In this document: piece after piece, positions 10,101 through 22,600 of the stretch
Layout of the letters: each line of letters starts with the position of its first letter
Position numbering within the stretch: the first letter of the stretch is position 1
Origin: Brachypodius melanocephalos
Lineage: Eukaryota > Chordata > Aves > Passeriformes > Pycnonotidae
Assembly: GCA_013398615.1 (NCBI GenBank)
Contig: VZSR01000028.1
Span: 5,881,728-5,945,727 of the forward strand
Direction: 5' to 3'
Length of the DNA: 64,000 nucleotides
Translations under genes and position numbers: made by a program
The notes under the pieces: generated by a model
Seen by the model: the letters and a program-made list of their open reading frames with translations, nothing else
What the model was told of the DNA's origin: nothing
Databases searched by the model: none

Positions 10101-12984
10101 TGGAAGTTCAAACATTGCCAGTCTCCAGAACAAATGGTCAGATAAAACAAATCACTGTGTTGAGCTGTGGTCAAAATCATCACCCACAAAAAGATCATCA
10201 CAATGCATCACTTAGGTGAGCCCATATTAGCAAGAGCTTCCCCTAAATCTATAGGCACAAACATTTTAACTATACATGACTGCAGATCTGCAATTCATGC
10301 CAGAACAGGACAGGACTTATTGCTAATTCCAATGTCAGAGAAATAGAGAAATCAGCACACAGAAGGGTGGGTTTTAAAATAGTGGCATTTTTCCTGTAGT
10401 AGACAGACTCAGGTCACCTGTATGTATTTATCATCCATCAGATTATAAGAACTGTTGTTGGCCAGCAGAGCACACACAGTCTCACTCTGAGCACTCCAAA
10501 CATTTCCATACCTTGTCATTACCTGTGGCTTTTATCACCTCTGCCACCAGAAATGGAATTCACTACTGCAGCATAAACAGTCTGTAGCAAATCTCAACAT
10601 CAAAACCCCCACTTCCACTGATTAAACTACCAGGTTCTCAAGAGACCTGCCCTCACCAAGCACTCCTGGGGCACTTGCTGACCTCAAGCCTTCTGCTTCA
10701 CGAAGAACACAGAGAGCACCAAACCCTGGTGTGGTGGCTGTCCCTGGTTACCCATGCACTGAGGATGGAAGGTCAGGATTGGACTAATGGGAAAGGAACC
10801 AGCGATGGCACAGGCCAGGCATGGCCAGGAGAGGACTGCTGCTGGCCAGGATGGGCTGTTGTGGTGAGGATTTCAGCAATAGGTGTCCTGTGAGCCAGCT
10901 CTCCCAGCAGTTTAAGGAAAAACTCCTACAGAGACAAACCCACAGCAACCCACGGCACCAAGGAGCAAATTCCAAGGTTCATGGGGTGTGGGAGCCTGCT
11001 CTTCATGGAGCAGGCTGGTGATCAGTTCAGCTGCTGCTGGGGAGGCTGGAAGTGTGGCTGCCTCGAGCTCATAAGAAGAGGAAGGGTCATAAGGAAAAAG
11101 CCCAGAGACCCACGGAAGGCTGAAGAACATACACGCACAGAAAAAGAGCACATTGTGTCCAAAGAAAGTTCAGCAACTTTCCCAGCTCATTGGATTGTGG
11201 GAACTTTGCTTTTCCAGGGAATAACTATGCTATTTTCAGCATTTTTATTATTCAATTTGTCACAGGCTGTCTCAGGAGACTATCAACAATCAGTTTCAAG
11301 CAGCATCTGACCACAAACACTTCTCCACATGTGATTTAGAACATCTGGAACGAAGGAGTCAGCTTTCAAAGCGTGCCAGCCCTGCGCTGCCTCTCCACAT
11401 TTGTTCTCCTGCCTCCCATCTTCACACCATTGTCAGGCTGTGCTTAGGAGGCAGGCTGGAGGAGCCAAGCCTGGAGCCCTGACAGTGCATCACTGCTCGT
11501 GTTTGCCATGAGCACGTGGGGAGAGCGGGCACCGCCGGCTTTGAAGAAGGGCACAGCCAGGGGCTGCTTGTGGCACATTCCCCGCATGGCTGAGCTGCAG
11601 TGATTTAAACTCACATTCCCTAGGGACAGGAGATGTGATCCTTGGCCTGGAGAAGGGCCAGCCTGAGGACTCGTGCCAAAGCTTGCACGCTGGATATTGC
11701 ATCCACGGAGCTGAAAAGGAGGCGCGTGCTTTGCTCCGTGCCAGCCGTACGCACCAGCTCTGATTAGAGCAGTAATTTCCTCAGAAACCCAGGGCAACCT
11801 TCCCACCAGAGCTGTCTGGCAGGTAAATTGTAAATTAGCAAAACACTTCTTCAGCGAGCCTGAGGAGGGAATGGGAACATATGAAAAAGGAATCCAGGCA
11901 AATAGCAGAGGAAATGACATTATGATCCCAGCTGGAAGCTCTGTAAATGAACTGCTTGGTGTCTGCACAGAAAACCTACATGAGAATGGGGAGAGGTCCT
12001 GGCCCCCACAAAGCTGATGAGAATTTTGCCATCATCGGAGAGGGGGAAGGTTTCGTACAGTCATTAACTTTGTGCTCATCCCCAATTTCCCCGAGTGACC
12101 CAGGCGGATGTGGTGCAGTGACACAGCAGGCTGCATTCACAGCGCCTGCTGCCTTGCACGTCTGGCTTCCCTGCGTGGCTGCCAAGTGCTGGGCTCGTTA
12201 GCACATGTGCTGTGCTGCTCCCAGGCTCCCCAGCCCAGTGCCCTACAAACCCAGGGCTGCTTTGTAACAAAGTCAGCACCAGGCCACAGAGAGGAGATGA
12301 TGTGACATTGCAGCAGGGTCTGTGTCCACTGCTTCCTCTCCTTTCTGTGGAAAAATTCAGGGAAGTGTGTCTGCCTCAAGTTAGAAAAGCTGGGGTTTTG
12401 ACACACAGTGTCCTCTAAGAGAGCTTATGAAGTCCCTGACACCTGCTATGATTGCAGAAAGCACAGCTGCTATCCCAGTGCATGGCTGTGCATCACACCC
12501 AAGCCAGAGTCACAGATCCCCATGCCCTCTCCCCTGTCCCACCCTGTGGGGCTGCACAGGGACCTGTGTTCCCCAGGGAGTCACAAGGTGACTTCTCAGC
12601 CCTTGCAGCCCATGGTCCTGGCTCACTGAAGGTCTCCAGGAAGGCCCAGACCATGGTGTTGCAGTGACAGGGAATGTGGCTGTTCAGCTCATGCTGAAAT
12701 GTGAAACCGCAGCCTCAGTCTTACTTTTCCAGCCATTTCTAGGAAGGAAATAGCTGTAAATACAAGTCTTATTTCTAGTTGCTAGGATCCATTTTGTTTC
12801 TTCTTTTTTCCAAGATTGAGAATGGTTTTCAACTCCATTAGTAGATCAAATCAGGTTTTGCTCCACCCTGGCTGAGTGTAGCCCCCACCCATGGCATCCC
12901 AGGGTCTGACAGCAGGAAAGGATACTCTCCTCTCTTTGAAAAGGTTTTCCTCACCCTCTTTGTACAGAAAAACCTGAAGGTGGT
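7102..12984. other. Intergenic DNA with possible conserved non-coding blocks
   Basis: No supported gene. Contents: a 20-nt A run at 8040-8059 in a TTAATT context, AT-rich low-complexity blocks around 8650-8830 and 8930-9030 that resemble regulatory elements, and a GC-richer part at 10.7-12.7 kb with several chance open frames (the longest on the minus strand at 11444-11968). Confidence 0.45.
8040..8059. repeat. Poly(A) run
   Basis: Twenty consecutive A flanked by ATTAATT on the left and GGAAACTAATTAAA on the right. There is no target duplication or retrocopy body next to it. Confidence 0.85.
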
Positions 12985-13101
12985 CACACTGGACAGGCCT
13001 CTGAGCAATCTCATGCAGTTCAAGTCCTGTCCATCAAAGCAGAGATTGGACTAGAGATCTTCAATGGTCCTTCCAACTCAGACTGTTCTGTGATTCTGTG
13101 G
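12985..13101 (+). mobile_element. CR1 LINE 3' end, old copy
   Basis: The stretch matches the avian CR1 3' tail as I know it. It has GGACAGGCCTCTGAGCAATC, then TTGGACTAGAGATCTTCAAT, then GGTCCTTCCAACTC, and ends with ATTCTGTG-type octamer units (TTCTGTGATTCTGTG). The copy is heavily diverged and truncated at its 5' end, as is usual for CR1. Confidence 0.8.
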
Positions 13102-16100
13102 CACTGAAACTTGAAGCATGGAATGGCTCACAGTGCCCATTTTCCTTTCTCAGTTTGTTCTCTTGTTGGTTTTTTTTGTTTTACCCTGAGAAATCCTGCC
13201 TCCTTCACCAGTAGGAAGAAAATCACCCAGGTGGGATCAAACCCCACATCCCTGGAGCCAATCACGAGCAGGACAGCAGGTCATTATCAACACAACACTT
13301 TCTAAATAGTGTTCAAACACAGGGTCAAGGAGAACATCTCTGTGCCAGTAACGGGCTGGAAACATTCATACACTTATATTGCTATAGGTTTGCTGTTTGT
13401 TTATAACAAATGCCCTTTTTCTTTATCAGAAATAGCTGGGTTTGGGGTTTTTTTTAAATCATACCCAGAATAGTTCATGAAAACTTAGGATCTTCCACTG
13501 CAAGCCACAACTTTTGGACTTTGTTTTTAATTTTTAATAACAATCAATAGCTTATGTGCAATTCAATCAGACAGAATTGCTTTGAACACCTCCAGTCTGA
13601 GTCTTCATGTTTAAACTTATGCCAAGATCCCTTCCCATAGCTATACAGCATACCAGCAAGTAAAGAGATACCTGAGTGTATTCACATCTATTTAATGCTC
13701 CTTTGCATCAGTTAAAAATGAGCTCCCTCCTTCTGGCATCACAGTTTGAAACTGCCTGTTTGATATTCTGATGGATTCATTTTTTCCAGCACGCACAGCA
13801 ACCTTGGAGGCTTCGTGCGGTGAATCAAACCAGCAGAGACTCATCACAACATCACTTGGAGGAGATCTCTAACAGGAAGAGACAGAGCACATAGCAACAG
13901 CAGCTTTTCATGTTTCAGGCTTCAGGTTTGCTTTTTGTCAAGAGTTTTGGGAAGCACTGGCGATACAATACAGCTAACAAGGTAACTCGAAAAGGAACAA
14001 AGTGTCTTTCATTAAAAACAGCTCTTGGTTAGAAAGGAAATAAAACATTTCCTGTGTGTTCAGCTGCAGCCAAGGTGCCAAGATGCAGCAGTAGATAATG
14101 GAATAACCTAAAAGAATACATTGTTGCTGGATCCTGGAGATATTTGCCTCCCTTTATCACTGCAGGAGGAAATCAGAACATGACGTGGGCCAGAGCAGGA
14201 AACATCATCCAGCATCTCTATAAGACCACCCACTATCAAGATACTGGTGGGGAAGGAATTCATGATGTGCAGAAAGGACATTGCCAAGCCAGTAAAAATC
14301 CCCATTCCTTGTGGCAAAACCCACCATATCCCACTTTCTGAGAACAGCCTAAAGCCATTCCATGTTTCAGAGGGTAAAGGTGAAAGGGAGCAGTGAAGTC
14401 CCAGGCTCCTACAGGATTCCCTGAAGATCCCCAGCACTTCGCCATGTTCCCAGGGAGGAAGATTCCCTGGCCACAAGAATATTTAGTTGTTTGGCTTCTT
14501 GGGATTTTTTTTTGTTGTTGTTGTTGTTGTTTGGGGTTTTTTGGGTTTTTTTTTTAATAATTGGAGACCATAAACAGTAAAATGTGGCACAGCAAAGAGA
14601 TCCTTACCTTGAGCTAAGTGCAGGGTGCAGCCTTGAGAAACAGTTAAGAGATTCAGATTCTTTGAGTTTTCACATATAAAGCCTTTTGTGTCTCATGCTT
14701 CATAATTTTGCCTAGTCAGTTCATAGCTAGATGTCAATTGTTTAAAGGTTTAGAATAAAGGAGAGAGCCAATCTGTTTCTTAATGGGTTTAGAGCTCAAT
14801 TTCATCAATTGTTTATAATCAAAATTATCTCCATGGTGTCAGACTGTCCTAACTCTCATTTTGAGTTAGTCTGAATGCTTAGTTCATCCATGGGAGGAAG
14901 GGAACAGGAGCAGAACTGATTCTAGCTGATAATGAGATTAAGTTGATATCAGAATCTCAATTCTTTAAATAGCACTAGTTTACTGTACAGAAATGCAGCC
15001 AGACATAAAACAGCAATGCATTTACTTAAAACCAACAAATACTTTTTTCCTCTTTGCATTCCAGCTAAGTTTTCAAGACTGCCCGATGCAAATCTGCCCC
15101 AAGCTGCATAAACACACATTTCCACAACAATTACTAACAGCAACTGTGAATTCACCACAATCCTCTCTCCACTCTGCTCCAGAAACACAGGGAAAGGGAG
15201 AGCTGTGGGCAGAGCCACCCTGTGAGACAGAACGTGGCAGTCCTGGGCAGTGTCTGTACAGTCTGTGCTCAAAGCAGCCACTGCTCACACCTACTGCTCA
15301 ATATTTCAGCAGAAGCGAGTTCTGCTCTGCCAATTAACGTTTTTTTTCCATGCACTAAACCTCCCTTTACCTTCAAGTGCAGGAGGAAACACTCCAGTGA
15401 GTCAGAACATGGAAAGTCTCACTGTAAGTGGGACTGACATGTGAATGGTGTTCTCTTTGAGGAGGATGCCACTGCCTCTATTAAGTCTCCTGAAACTCCT
15501 GAGCAGATCCCACAACAGCAGACAGACAGGTCTGAAGTGCAAATCCCCAAATCCTGTACTGGAATGGCTGCAAGATCACACTACAGGAAAACAACCTTTA
15601 GCTACATTTCAACTGGAAGGTCGTGGGACAGTGACATACCAAGCACATACTTTAAACCACTTGATAAAAAGCAGTACCCAGAAAATTCTGATCACTTTGG
15701 GGGGTTTTACAAAAATTGGCAAACAATTGTGCCTCCCACTTATAGTCATATGTTTGTGTAAGCCAAAAAATCTCTACAATAAGGAGGGAAGTGAGACAGG
15801 AGGAGAGTCAGAGCTCATTTGTTGGTTGTACCAGAGATTCCCTCAAATTCACACTGCTCTGTATTGGTGTGAGTTGTCAGCATCCCCAGAGCCTCCTCCA
15901 GTTTTGTCTTTGAAACATGTTTGTTGGGAAGTTCTAATGCCCAAAGCAGCACAGGTGTGTGCATCTCCCATCACCATCACACTGCAGAGCAATCCTTTAA
16001 AAATAACCACAACCATTTCCTACAGAATGTGGAAAATATGTTGTTCCTCAAGATTAAGGATATAAAAGCTTAAGAATTTAACAGGGACATTTACACAGAC

Positions 16101-18600
16101 TGGGGAAAATTTTCTCATTTCACATACAAATTTTGAATTCACTCTTCATCTTTTCCCCCCAGAAATGTATAGAAAAAGGCTTTCATTTTGACAAAGAAAA
16201 GAAACACAAATTAAGCCTAAATATGCTTTTCCTGATTTTACATTTTAGTTGTTTTTCTTCCATGATTTGTTTGGTGAACAAAAACATAAAACATAATCAG
16301 GATAGAAGTGTTAAGCACAAAAGGAGAGAAACAGATCACAAGACATAACACACGGAATATGATAGGTTTGGTGCACAAAGCCATTTTTAAAATCAGGTTT
16401 AACTGGCTGTAATACCATTCTCAGGCAATTGGTCCAAAACCCAATGTTAAAAATTTGAGTTTGTAGAATTTCCAGTAAAAATTAAGGTGAGGAAAGGACT
16501 GAAAAATGTTACTGTGGATCACTGAGGATGCCTCTAAAGGAATCACATACAAAATAAAAACTTCTTCTTTCTTCAAGTCACACACCAGCATTGTGTCTAA
16601 TTAATCTAAAAACCAGTCACCTGCTCTTTTGGCAGTAAGAAAGATACAGATATAGAGAAAATATACACCTAGAAACAGAATTTTATTGGATTCTAGAAAG
16701 CATCATGCATCAAAATTTTTTCTTAATGATCCTTGCCCAGCTTTGAGATGAAAGAACAGCATTTACAAAGTCAAAGGATGCAAAAGTGAGGTTAGCACCA
16801 TAGGAGGAATACTTTTCTCTTTACAACTCCATTTGATAGACAGTTATAAAAGAAAACAGAAGGGAAAAAAAAAAAAGCTAGGTGGTTAGGTGACCTTGCA
16901 TTTTTACTTTCAACATCCAAGATACTTAAATCTAAACATCAAGATACCATGGCTCTCCTAGTAATATCTAATAATTCATCTTCAGCAAAACTTGCTCTGT
17001 ACACTGAGAAGCATTTAAGAGTCAAAAGATACTTGTCACAAAGTACCACCTAATGTGCAAGGTAGAAATTGTAGAAGCCCAGAAAAAGAAAGAAAACCAA
17101 GGTGAGGAGCTTGTCCCTCATCCAGTCTTTTGCAGGTATGGCTATAATAACTTGCTGCAAAGTTCAGAAACATAGAAGGGATGTGTGCTGGAGCTGGCTG
17201 GGATGGGACAAATATCCTAATATTATCCTGTAATACCCTAGTTTCATGGGCCAAATATCCAGATGTTCTTAATCCAAACTCTCCCATTTCTTACCTGCAA
17301 GCAACAACAGAATTACATAAGATTTCAAATGTTTGTTTCCTTTTTTATTAATTTTCAAAATTTTCTCCGTGTGGTTCTTACTGTAAGGTTTCCAAGAGAG
17401 TGACCAGTTTTATGAATTGTCCAATCTTCCCCAAGCAGAAATTCTAATGCAGGTTTTAGGAGTCTTAAATGCCACACTGTCATTATTACATGCTGTCTTC
17501 TTAAGGCAATGGAATAATTCCTTTCAAATACCGTAATTTGGCATCACAAATCGATTCTAAAATTTCCTTCGCCAGCATCTAAAATTACAATACATGTAAA
17601 ATTATTTAAATTTCATTAAACTGACTCATTTATTAGAAGAAGGGTTTGAACTACAATTAATGAGGAAAAGGCAGCTTTTTGTCAGTTTGGGAAATACATC
17701 TTTTGATTGCTCCCACCTTTCAAGGTCACATGTATGGACTTCTAACAGCAACATTGAAGCAGCCTGTTAAAACAATTGCTTTGTATCCAAATCATGGAAA
17801 AACCATTTAATCCCAAAGCAGAGAGTGGTGTAACCCAAACCAGTTGTATTTTTCAGACTGATAACCATTAGCACTTGAACAGCTATTGCAATAAAAACTG
17901 TTTAAACATTGAACTACCCAGAGGAGCCTTCGCAGCCGTGAGCTCTGCATCACATCACCACCGGGAGAGGAAGGAGACTCTGAACTTTTCTTTCTCTTTC
18001 TTTTATTTATGCTTGGACTTCCAGCACTGCAGATCAGATAGCCAGGGTCTTACTCTGTGTCCTGTATCAGACTGCAAAACCACAACGCGCTCTCTCCTCT
18101 GTCCTCGCATCGACAAGTCACAGTCACGTCCCACAAACCCTCCACGTGAGCAGCTCCTTCCCTCTGGAAAAGCATCCCTCCTCCTCCTCCTCTCAAGGAT
18201 TTCAGCTAATGCTGCTGGCTTATAAAAGATTAAGTGCAATCAGTTACACTGAGGGTTTACCATGTGGCCCTTGATTGTGTTGTCTGTGCACGCATTTACA
18301 TCAGGCACGCGGGTTATATAAAATAGTTTGGAGTACAAAAATATGGTTATAACATAGCAGTACCAAACAGCACAGAATTAGAACAGTTTTATTACCAGAA
18401 TACCAATTTATATACAGACCCCCCCACCCAAATTAAGGATTTTTTTCTTTAATTCTAAGTATTCTTCCCAAATTGACAACTGTAGTGTACACTCTAAAAA
18501 CTGCAAATTAACAACACAGACCTATTTTAACCCCTACATTGTCTATGCAGTCTGCACCAATCCTCTCTCTTCCACACAAAGGTGTATTATAAATAATCTC
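13102..18600. other. Intergenic DNA downstream of MYO1B
   Basis: AT-rich DNA with no supported gene. It contains a (GTT)n tract at 14513-14532 between T runs, an imperfect inverted repeat at 14839-14874, and several minus-strand AATAAA words (for example near 16681 and 18002) that could serve as distal polyadenylation signals of MYO1B. The boundary with the MYO1B 3' UTR is therefore uncertain. Confidence 0.4.
14513..14532. repeat. (GTT)n microsatellite
   Basis: About seven GTT units preceded by a T run and followed by G/T-rich low-complexity sequence to about 14556. Confidence 0.85.
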
Positions 18601-18617
18601 ACAAAATGTCACGTATG

Positions 18618-19538
18618 TTTTATTGCACATTGTACATGCCAATATTTAAAAGAAAGGCTCAAACCTTTCACTTGATAACTAACTGTTTAAATAACTAGCA
18701 TTTACTTGTGTTATGAATACTATTGCATTTTTCAGGCTCTAATCTTAACTCATAATTTAAAAGAAGAACAGCAGAACAGAAAATATGCCTTGAACTTTAT
18801 AGCTTCTGTGGAAAAAAAAAAGGAAAAAGCTTCTTTAATTCTGCTGATGTCTACTTTATAAAGTCATTAAAAACATCTGACCTAATTAAAAATGCTGTTT
18901 CGAAATTCCCGCATGTTTTACTATGAAATTATGCATGTAGCTGCTTGTGCCATCATCTATTCCTTCTATTCTGCAGAATTAGATGTCTCTGTGCTGTGCT
19001 GACGGGAAGGCTGAGTTACACAGGTCCCTAGTGTGATCTACAGGAGGTTGTTTTATCAGCTTCTGCTCTGCTGGTCTGCAGGGGTGGGACATGAGGAGCC
19101 TGTCAGACACCTGGACAGCTTGGGATAAAAAAGACACTGGGCACGAATCTCCACCCAGCACCAAGGCCATGTATAATTCCTGTTAAGCAGATCTCTACAC
19201 TAAGGAATACAAGTAAGTTACCATTAATATGTGGGTTTATGATATGCTGCACTAAAATACGGCTGCTAAACAAAGGGAATGATTGGTTGTGTGACAGATA
19301 TGTGCCAGCTGGTAAAAATGCCTCACTGGATAAAAAAAAAAATCTGCGTTTTGAGGGTTAAAACTCTGGCATGAGCAAGAAAGATTTCAAAGTCGATCGA
19401 TCAAATGTTTTGCCAAGGTTTTCTAAAGCTATTAGCCATCAACAGCTCCAGAAAGGGATAAAAATAGCAAAACCAAACCACTAAAATTGCACTATTACAA
19501 AGAAACAAGTCCATGAAAGGGAGAGTCACCAGCTGCAG
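18618..19538 (-). other. MYO1B: Probable MYO1B 3' UTR with candidate polyadenylation signal
   Basis: AT-rich, non-coding sequence follows the MYO1B stop codon at 19539-19541. On the minus strand AATAAA occurs at 18618-18623 within GTGCAATAAAACATACG. This would give a 3' UTR of about 0.9 kb. Other AATAAA words further downstream mean longer forms are possible. Confidence 0.4.
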
Positions 19539-19662
19539 TTAAGGGACAGCCACTTCCAGGAGCCGATTGTTTTTTCGCTTGCAAGTTGGGATGTTGCCGT
19601 TTTTCTGGCTGCCTTGTATGAATTTCACACACACTTTGTCTTGCTTGAACTGGACCAGGAAC
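19539..19662 (-). CDS. MYO1B: MYO1B terminal coding exon w24 (residues 1096-1136 and stop)
   Basis: 124 coding nt encoding FLVQFKQDKVCVKFIQGSQK through RKNNRLLEVAVP and a TAA stop. Acceptor CTTAG completes the split Glu codon. The basic, hydrophobic end matches the MYO1B C-terminus as I know it. Confidence 0.97.
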
Positions 19663-22600
19663 CTAAGAGAGGGGATAGTAAAAATTTTAGTTAAGTCTGG
19701 ACAGAAAAGCATATGAGGAGCAGAAGGCTTTTCCTGTTGGTTCTAAGCATCACTCCAAAAGACAACATTTTCAGCTCTGTAATAATAAAGAGTTGGGGAA
19801 TAAATTTAAAAAGCCATAGGTTATGGTATGGCTAGAATCTCCTTCAGGTTGTATCTCTCAATAATTGCTTTTTGCCTATAACCGTGGACATTTTACAAGT
19901 TAGTTTGCTATCCCTTTGGAAAAAAGGTAGTTTGAAACAGAATTTCTCATGTACCAGAAATGCAGCAGAGACTATTTCCAACAATTCCACTGTCCACCAA
20001 AGGGACTTCTCTGTTTTCATGAAAGCTCAATACTTCTGTAGCAACATGGGGAGTTCTCTTCTTCTGATTTATGCTTAATTCAGTACATCTGGTATTTTAG
20101 CAGCTCTCATATGTCTAATCCTTAGTTAGCCTTTATAGCCCCCTGCTCAGCAACTGGGAAAACTCACTTCCTGCCCAGCAATCTCCAAATTTAGACATTT
20201 TCTACAGTTCAGGGTAAATTAATCTGGATTTGACTCTTCACTTTTTACTGGAAGGGAAATTTCACTGAATGTGGAGAATTGCCTTTAAAAAATAAACCAC
20301 CACCACAAAAAAATCAACATGCTCCTGCGGAGCCTCAAACCTGTCACGGATCTGGACAGCGAGATGAACAGCAATAAGCAAGGCAGTGCTGCCTCTTGGC
20401 TCACATGCAGTGGCTGCTGACCTAAAAAGTCCTTTGTAACACAGCCGATTTTCCCTTTTAGCATCCTTAAAAAGTCCTCCAGCAGAGGCCAAAAACTTCA
20501 AAGAATTTGCTCTGCAGCCGGAAGCCACAAATCAAGCTGACGGCAGAGCTCAGGGGAGGAAGTGGCCTCTGCTGTGCTGAGCTGCCCTTGGGTCCTGCTT
20601 CCCTGCTGCACAGCCCAGGCACTCAGAGCCTGCTCAGGGCTCCCAGCCATGCAGGCACCCCAAAACTGCGCACAGCTCTTCCAGCCCTTGTCTCATCACC
20701 GAGGCTGCCTTTTCCTACACCACTGTTCCAATGTTATGCGTGTGAATGGTGTGTCTCATCCTAAACACAGCCCGGCATCAACAGCATTCTTAGATCAGCT
20801 CTCTTCCCAAAAAAGCTGAGTAAAATCTCCTAGGAACCCCTAGGAGAAACTAGGGATTTCTCCTCAATCCCTAGTTGTGCTTGTGTCTAAACTGTCAGAG
20901 AAAGGACTCCTGCTTCACCATCAGCAGAGATGGGACTGCAAACAGCTTAAAATTATTTATTCTGGGTAAACTCAATAGCAATACACACATGAATGTTTTT
21001 AATCTGCAAGAGAAGAAACAAAAGCCACATCCCAAAAAGCAAGATTCCCTGAAAGCAAGCTGTTTTCCAGACCTAAGGCAAGCAGGCAGTCCAGACTACT
21101 GCAATGAATGCTTAAACTTTGCTTTAGTAGTTTATTCCTTTGTAGCCCCCCTTAAACCAGAAATTTAGTGGGGATAGCCACACTTTTAGAGACTAAAAAC
21201 ACACACTCTTGAGCAAATTAAATGACATCTGCTAACAGAACAAAGGAAAATGGCAGATTTCATTCTCAAGGAAAGAGCAAAATCAGCCTGTTAATAAATC
21301 CTCAAATCTGAACAGATACAAACTGTACTCGCTACCATGACTCTAGAACACAGGCAGTATGGTGCAGCCAGATAAAAAGGTTCATGTTTTGCCTACAGGA
21401 AATTTACTTCACTACTGTTAAAGGGTTCCAAATTTTCTTCTTTATTCAAAGTGAATAGACCCCCAAAATTGACACTACTGAAAAGAGGGGCCACATCACA
21501 GAACAGAAATGGCACATGACAATGGTAGACTAAGTAGGAGACTCTTACTCAGCAAACCTTAGGAGTTCACACACACAGACACAAACACTCTTATTCCATA
21601 GCTAAAAACACCACAAAGGCAGTCCTTATTTAAGGCCAAAATATGAAACTGTACCGAGCAGAAAGAAGTACTATTTTGAGATGCAAACTTTTCATCAAAC
21701 AAAGTTTTTAACAACCAAAAAAAAAAATCTCAAACCAAAAATAGGTTGTTACACTTTCACAAGAGAGAAGATAGAGCTTCATAAACCCACATTGGATTGG
21801 GGAGAGACTTTGTATTCTTTTTGGGTTGTTTTCAGAAGAACTTGGCACCTACTGTCTACTCTAATCTATAAATATCTCATAGTAATCTGTGAACTTTTCA
21901 GTCACATGCAAAACTGTTCTCTCCAATGTAGTAACTCTTGATTATTTCTACAGCAGAAATTCTCCTTCACAGCCCTATTTGAAACTACTTTAACAAAAGC
22001 ACATTATCTGTAGTGACTTTTAGGGATGCAAAAGCCAAAATGAACACTGAAAACTGGATCCTTCTTTACAAGCATTCTGTCAAGAGAAAAGAAGTTATTT
22101 GCTACACAAAAGTGTTTTGTTATTCTGACACTAGATAGCTGACTTCTTAGCATGCTGCATTGAGGAAGAAAATGTACTCCTAAGCAAACAAGAAACATAC
22201 TCATCAGATATCTCAATGTTGAGCTTCTGTTTGGTCTGGCTGAGGGTGGTGCGGTAGAGTTTAGTGGCCATTTCAATAAGGTGATCGCTGCTGAGCAGGA
22301 AATCTCCTTTAGTGGCAGCCTCTGAGCCCTGAAACAGGAAGGAAAGCAGTTAGGACTACCAAAACCTTGAGAGTGATTAAATGGCAGCCAGGCAGGAGGG
22401 TTTACAAGAAATCTCCTCGTCCCAGTTTAAGGAAAAAAGATCTTTTGTACTGTAAATTAAATAGGGATTGCAGTGCAGTGTATAGGCTCAAGATACCATT
22501 TGCACCCAAATAATCTACAAATCAGGTGAGAAAGGTGAAAAAAAAATCCCTTCTGGCCCTAAAGGAGGGTCATCCTCACTTTCCTACAAAACTGTAGTGT

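Noticed and set aside
10426..10524. 99-nt minus-strand exon-like stretch between CACAG and GTGACC
   Set aside because: Its 33 open codons look protein-like but can occur by chance, the acceptor lacks a pyrimidine tract, and no partner exon was found.
11444..11968. 174-codon minus-strand open frame
   Set aside because: No domain, no start or splice context, and it lies in GC-richer DNA where chance frames are longer.
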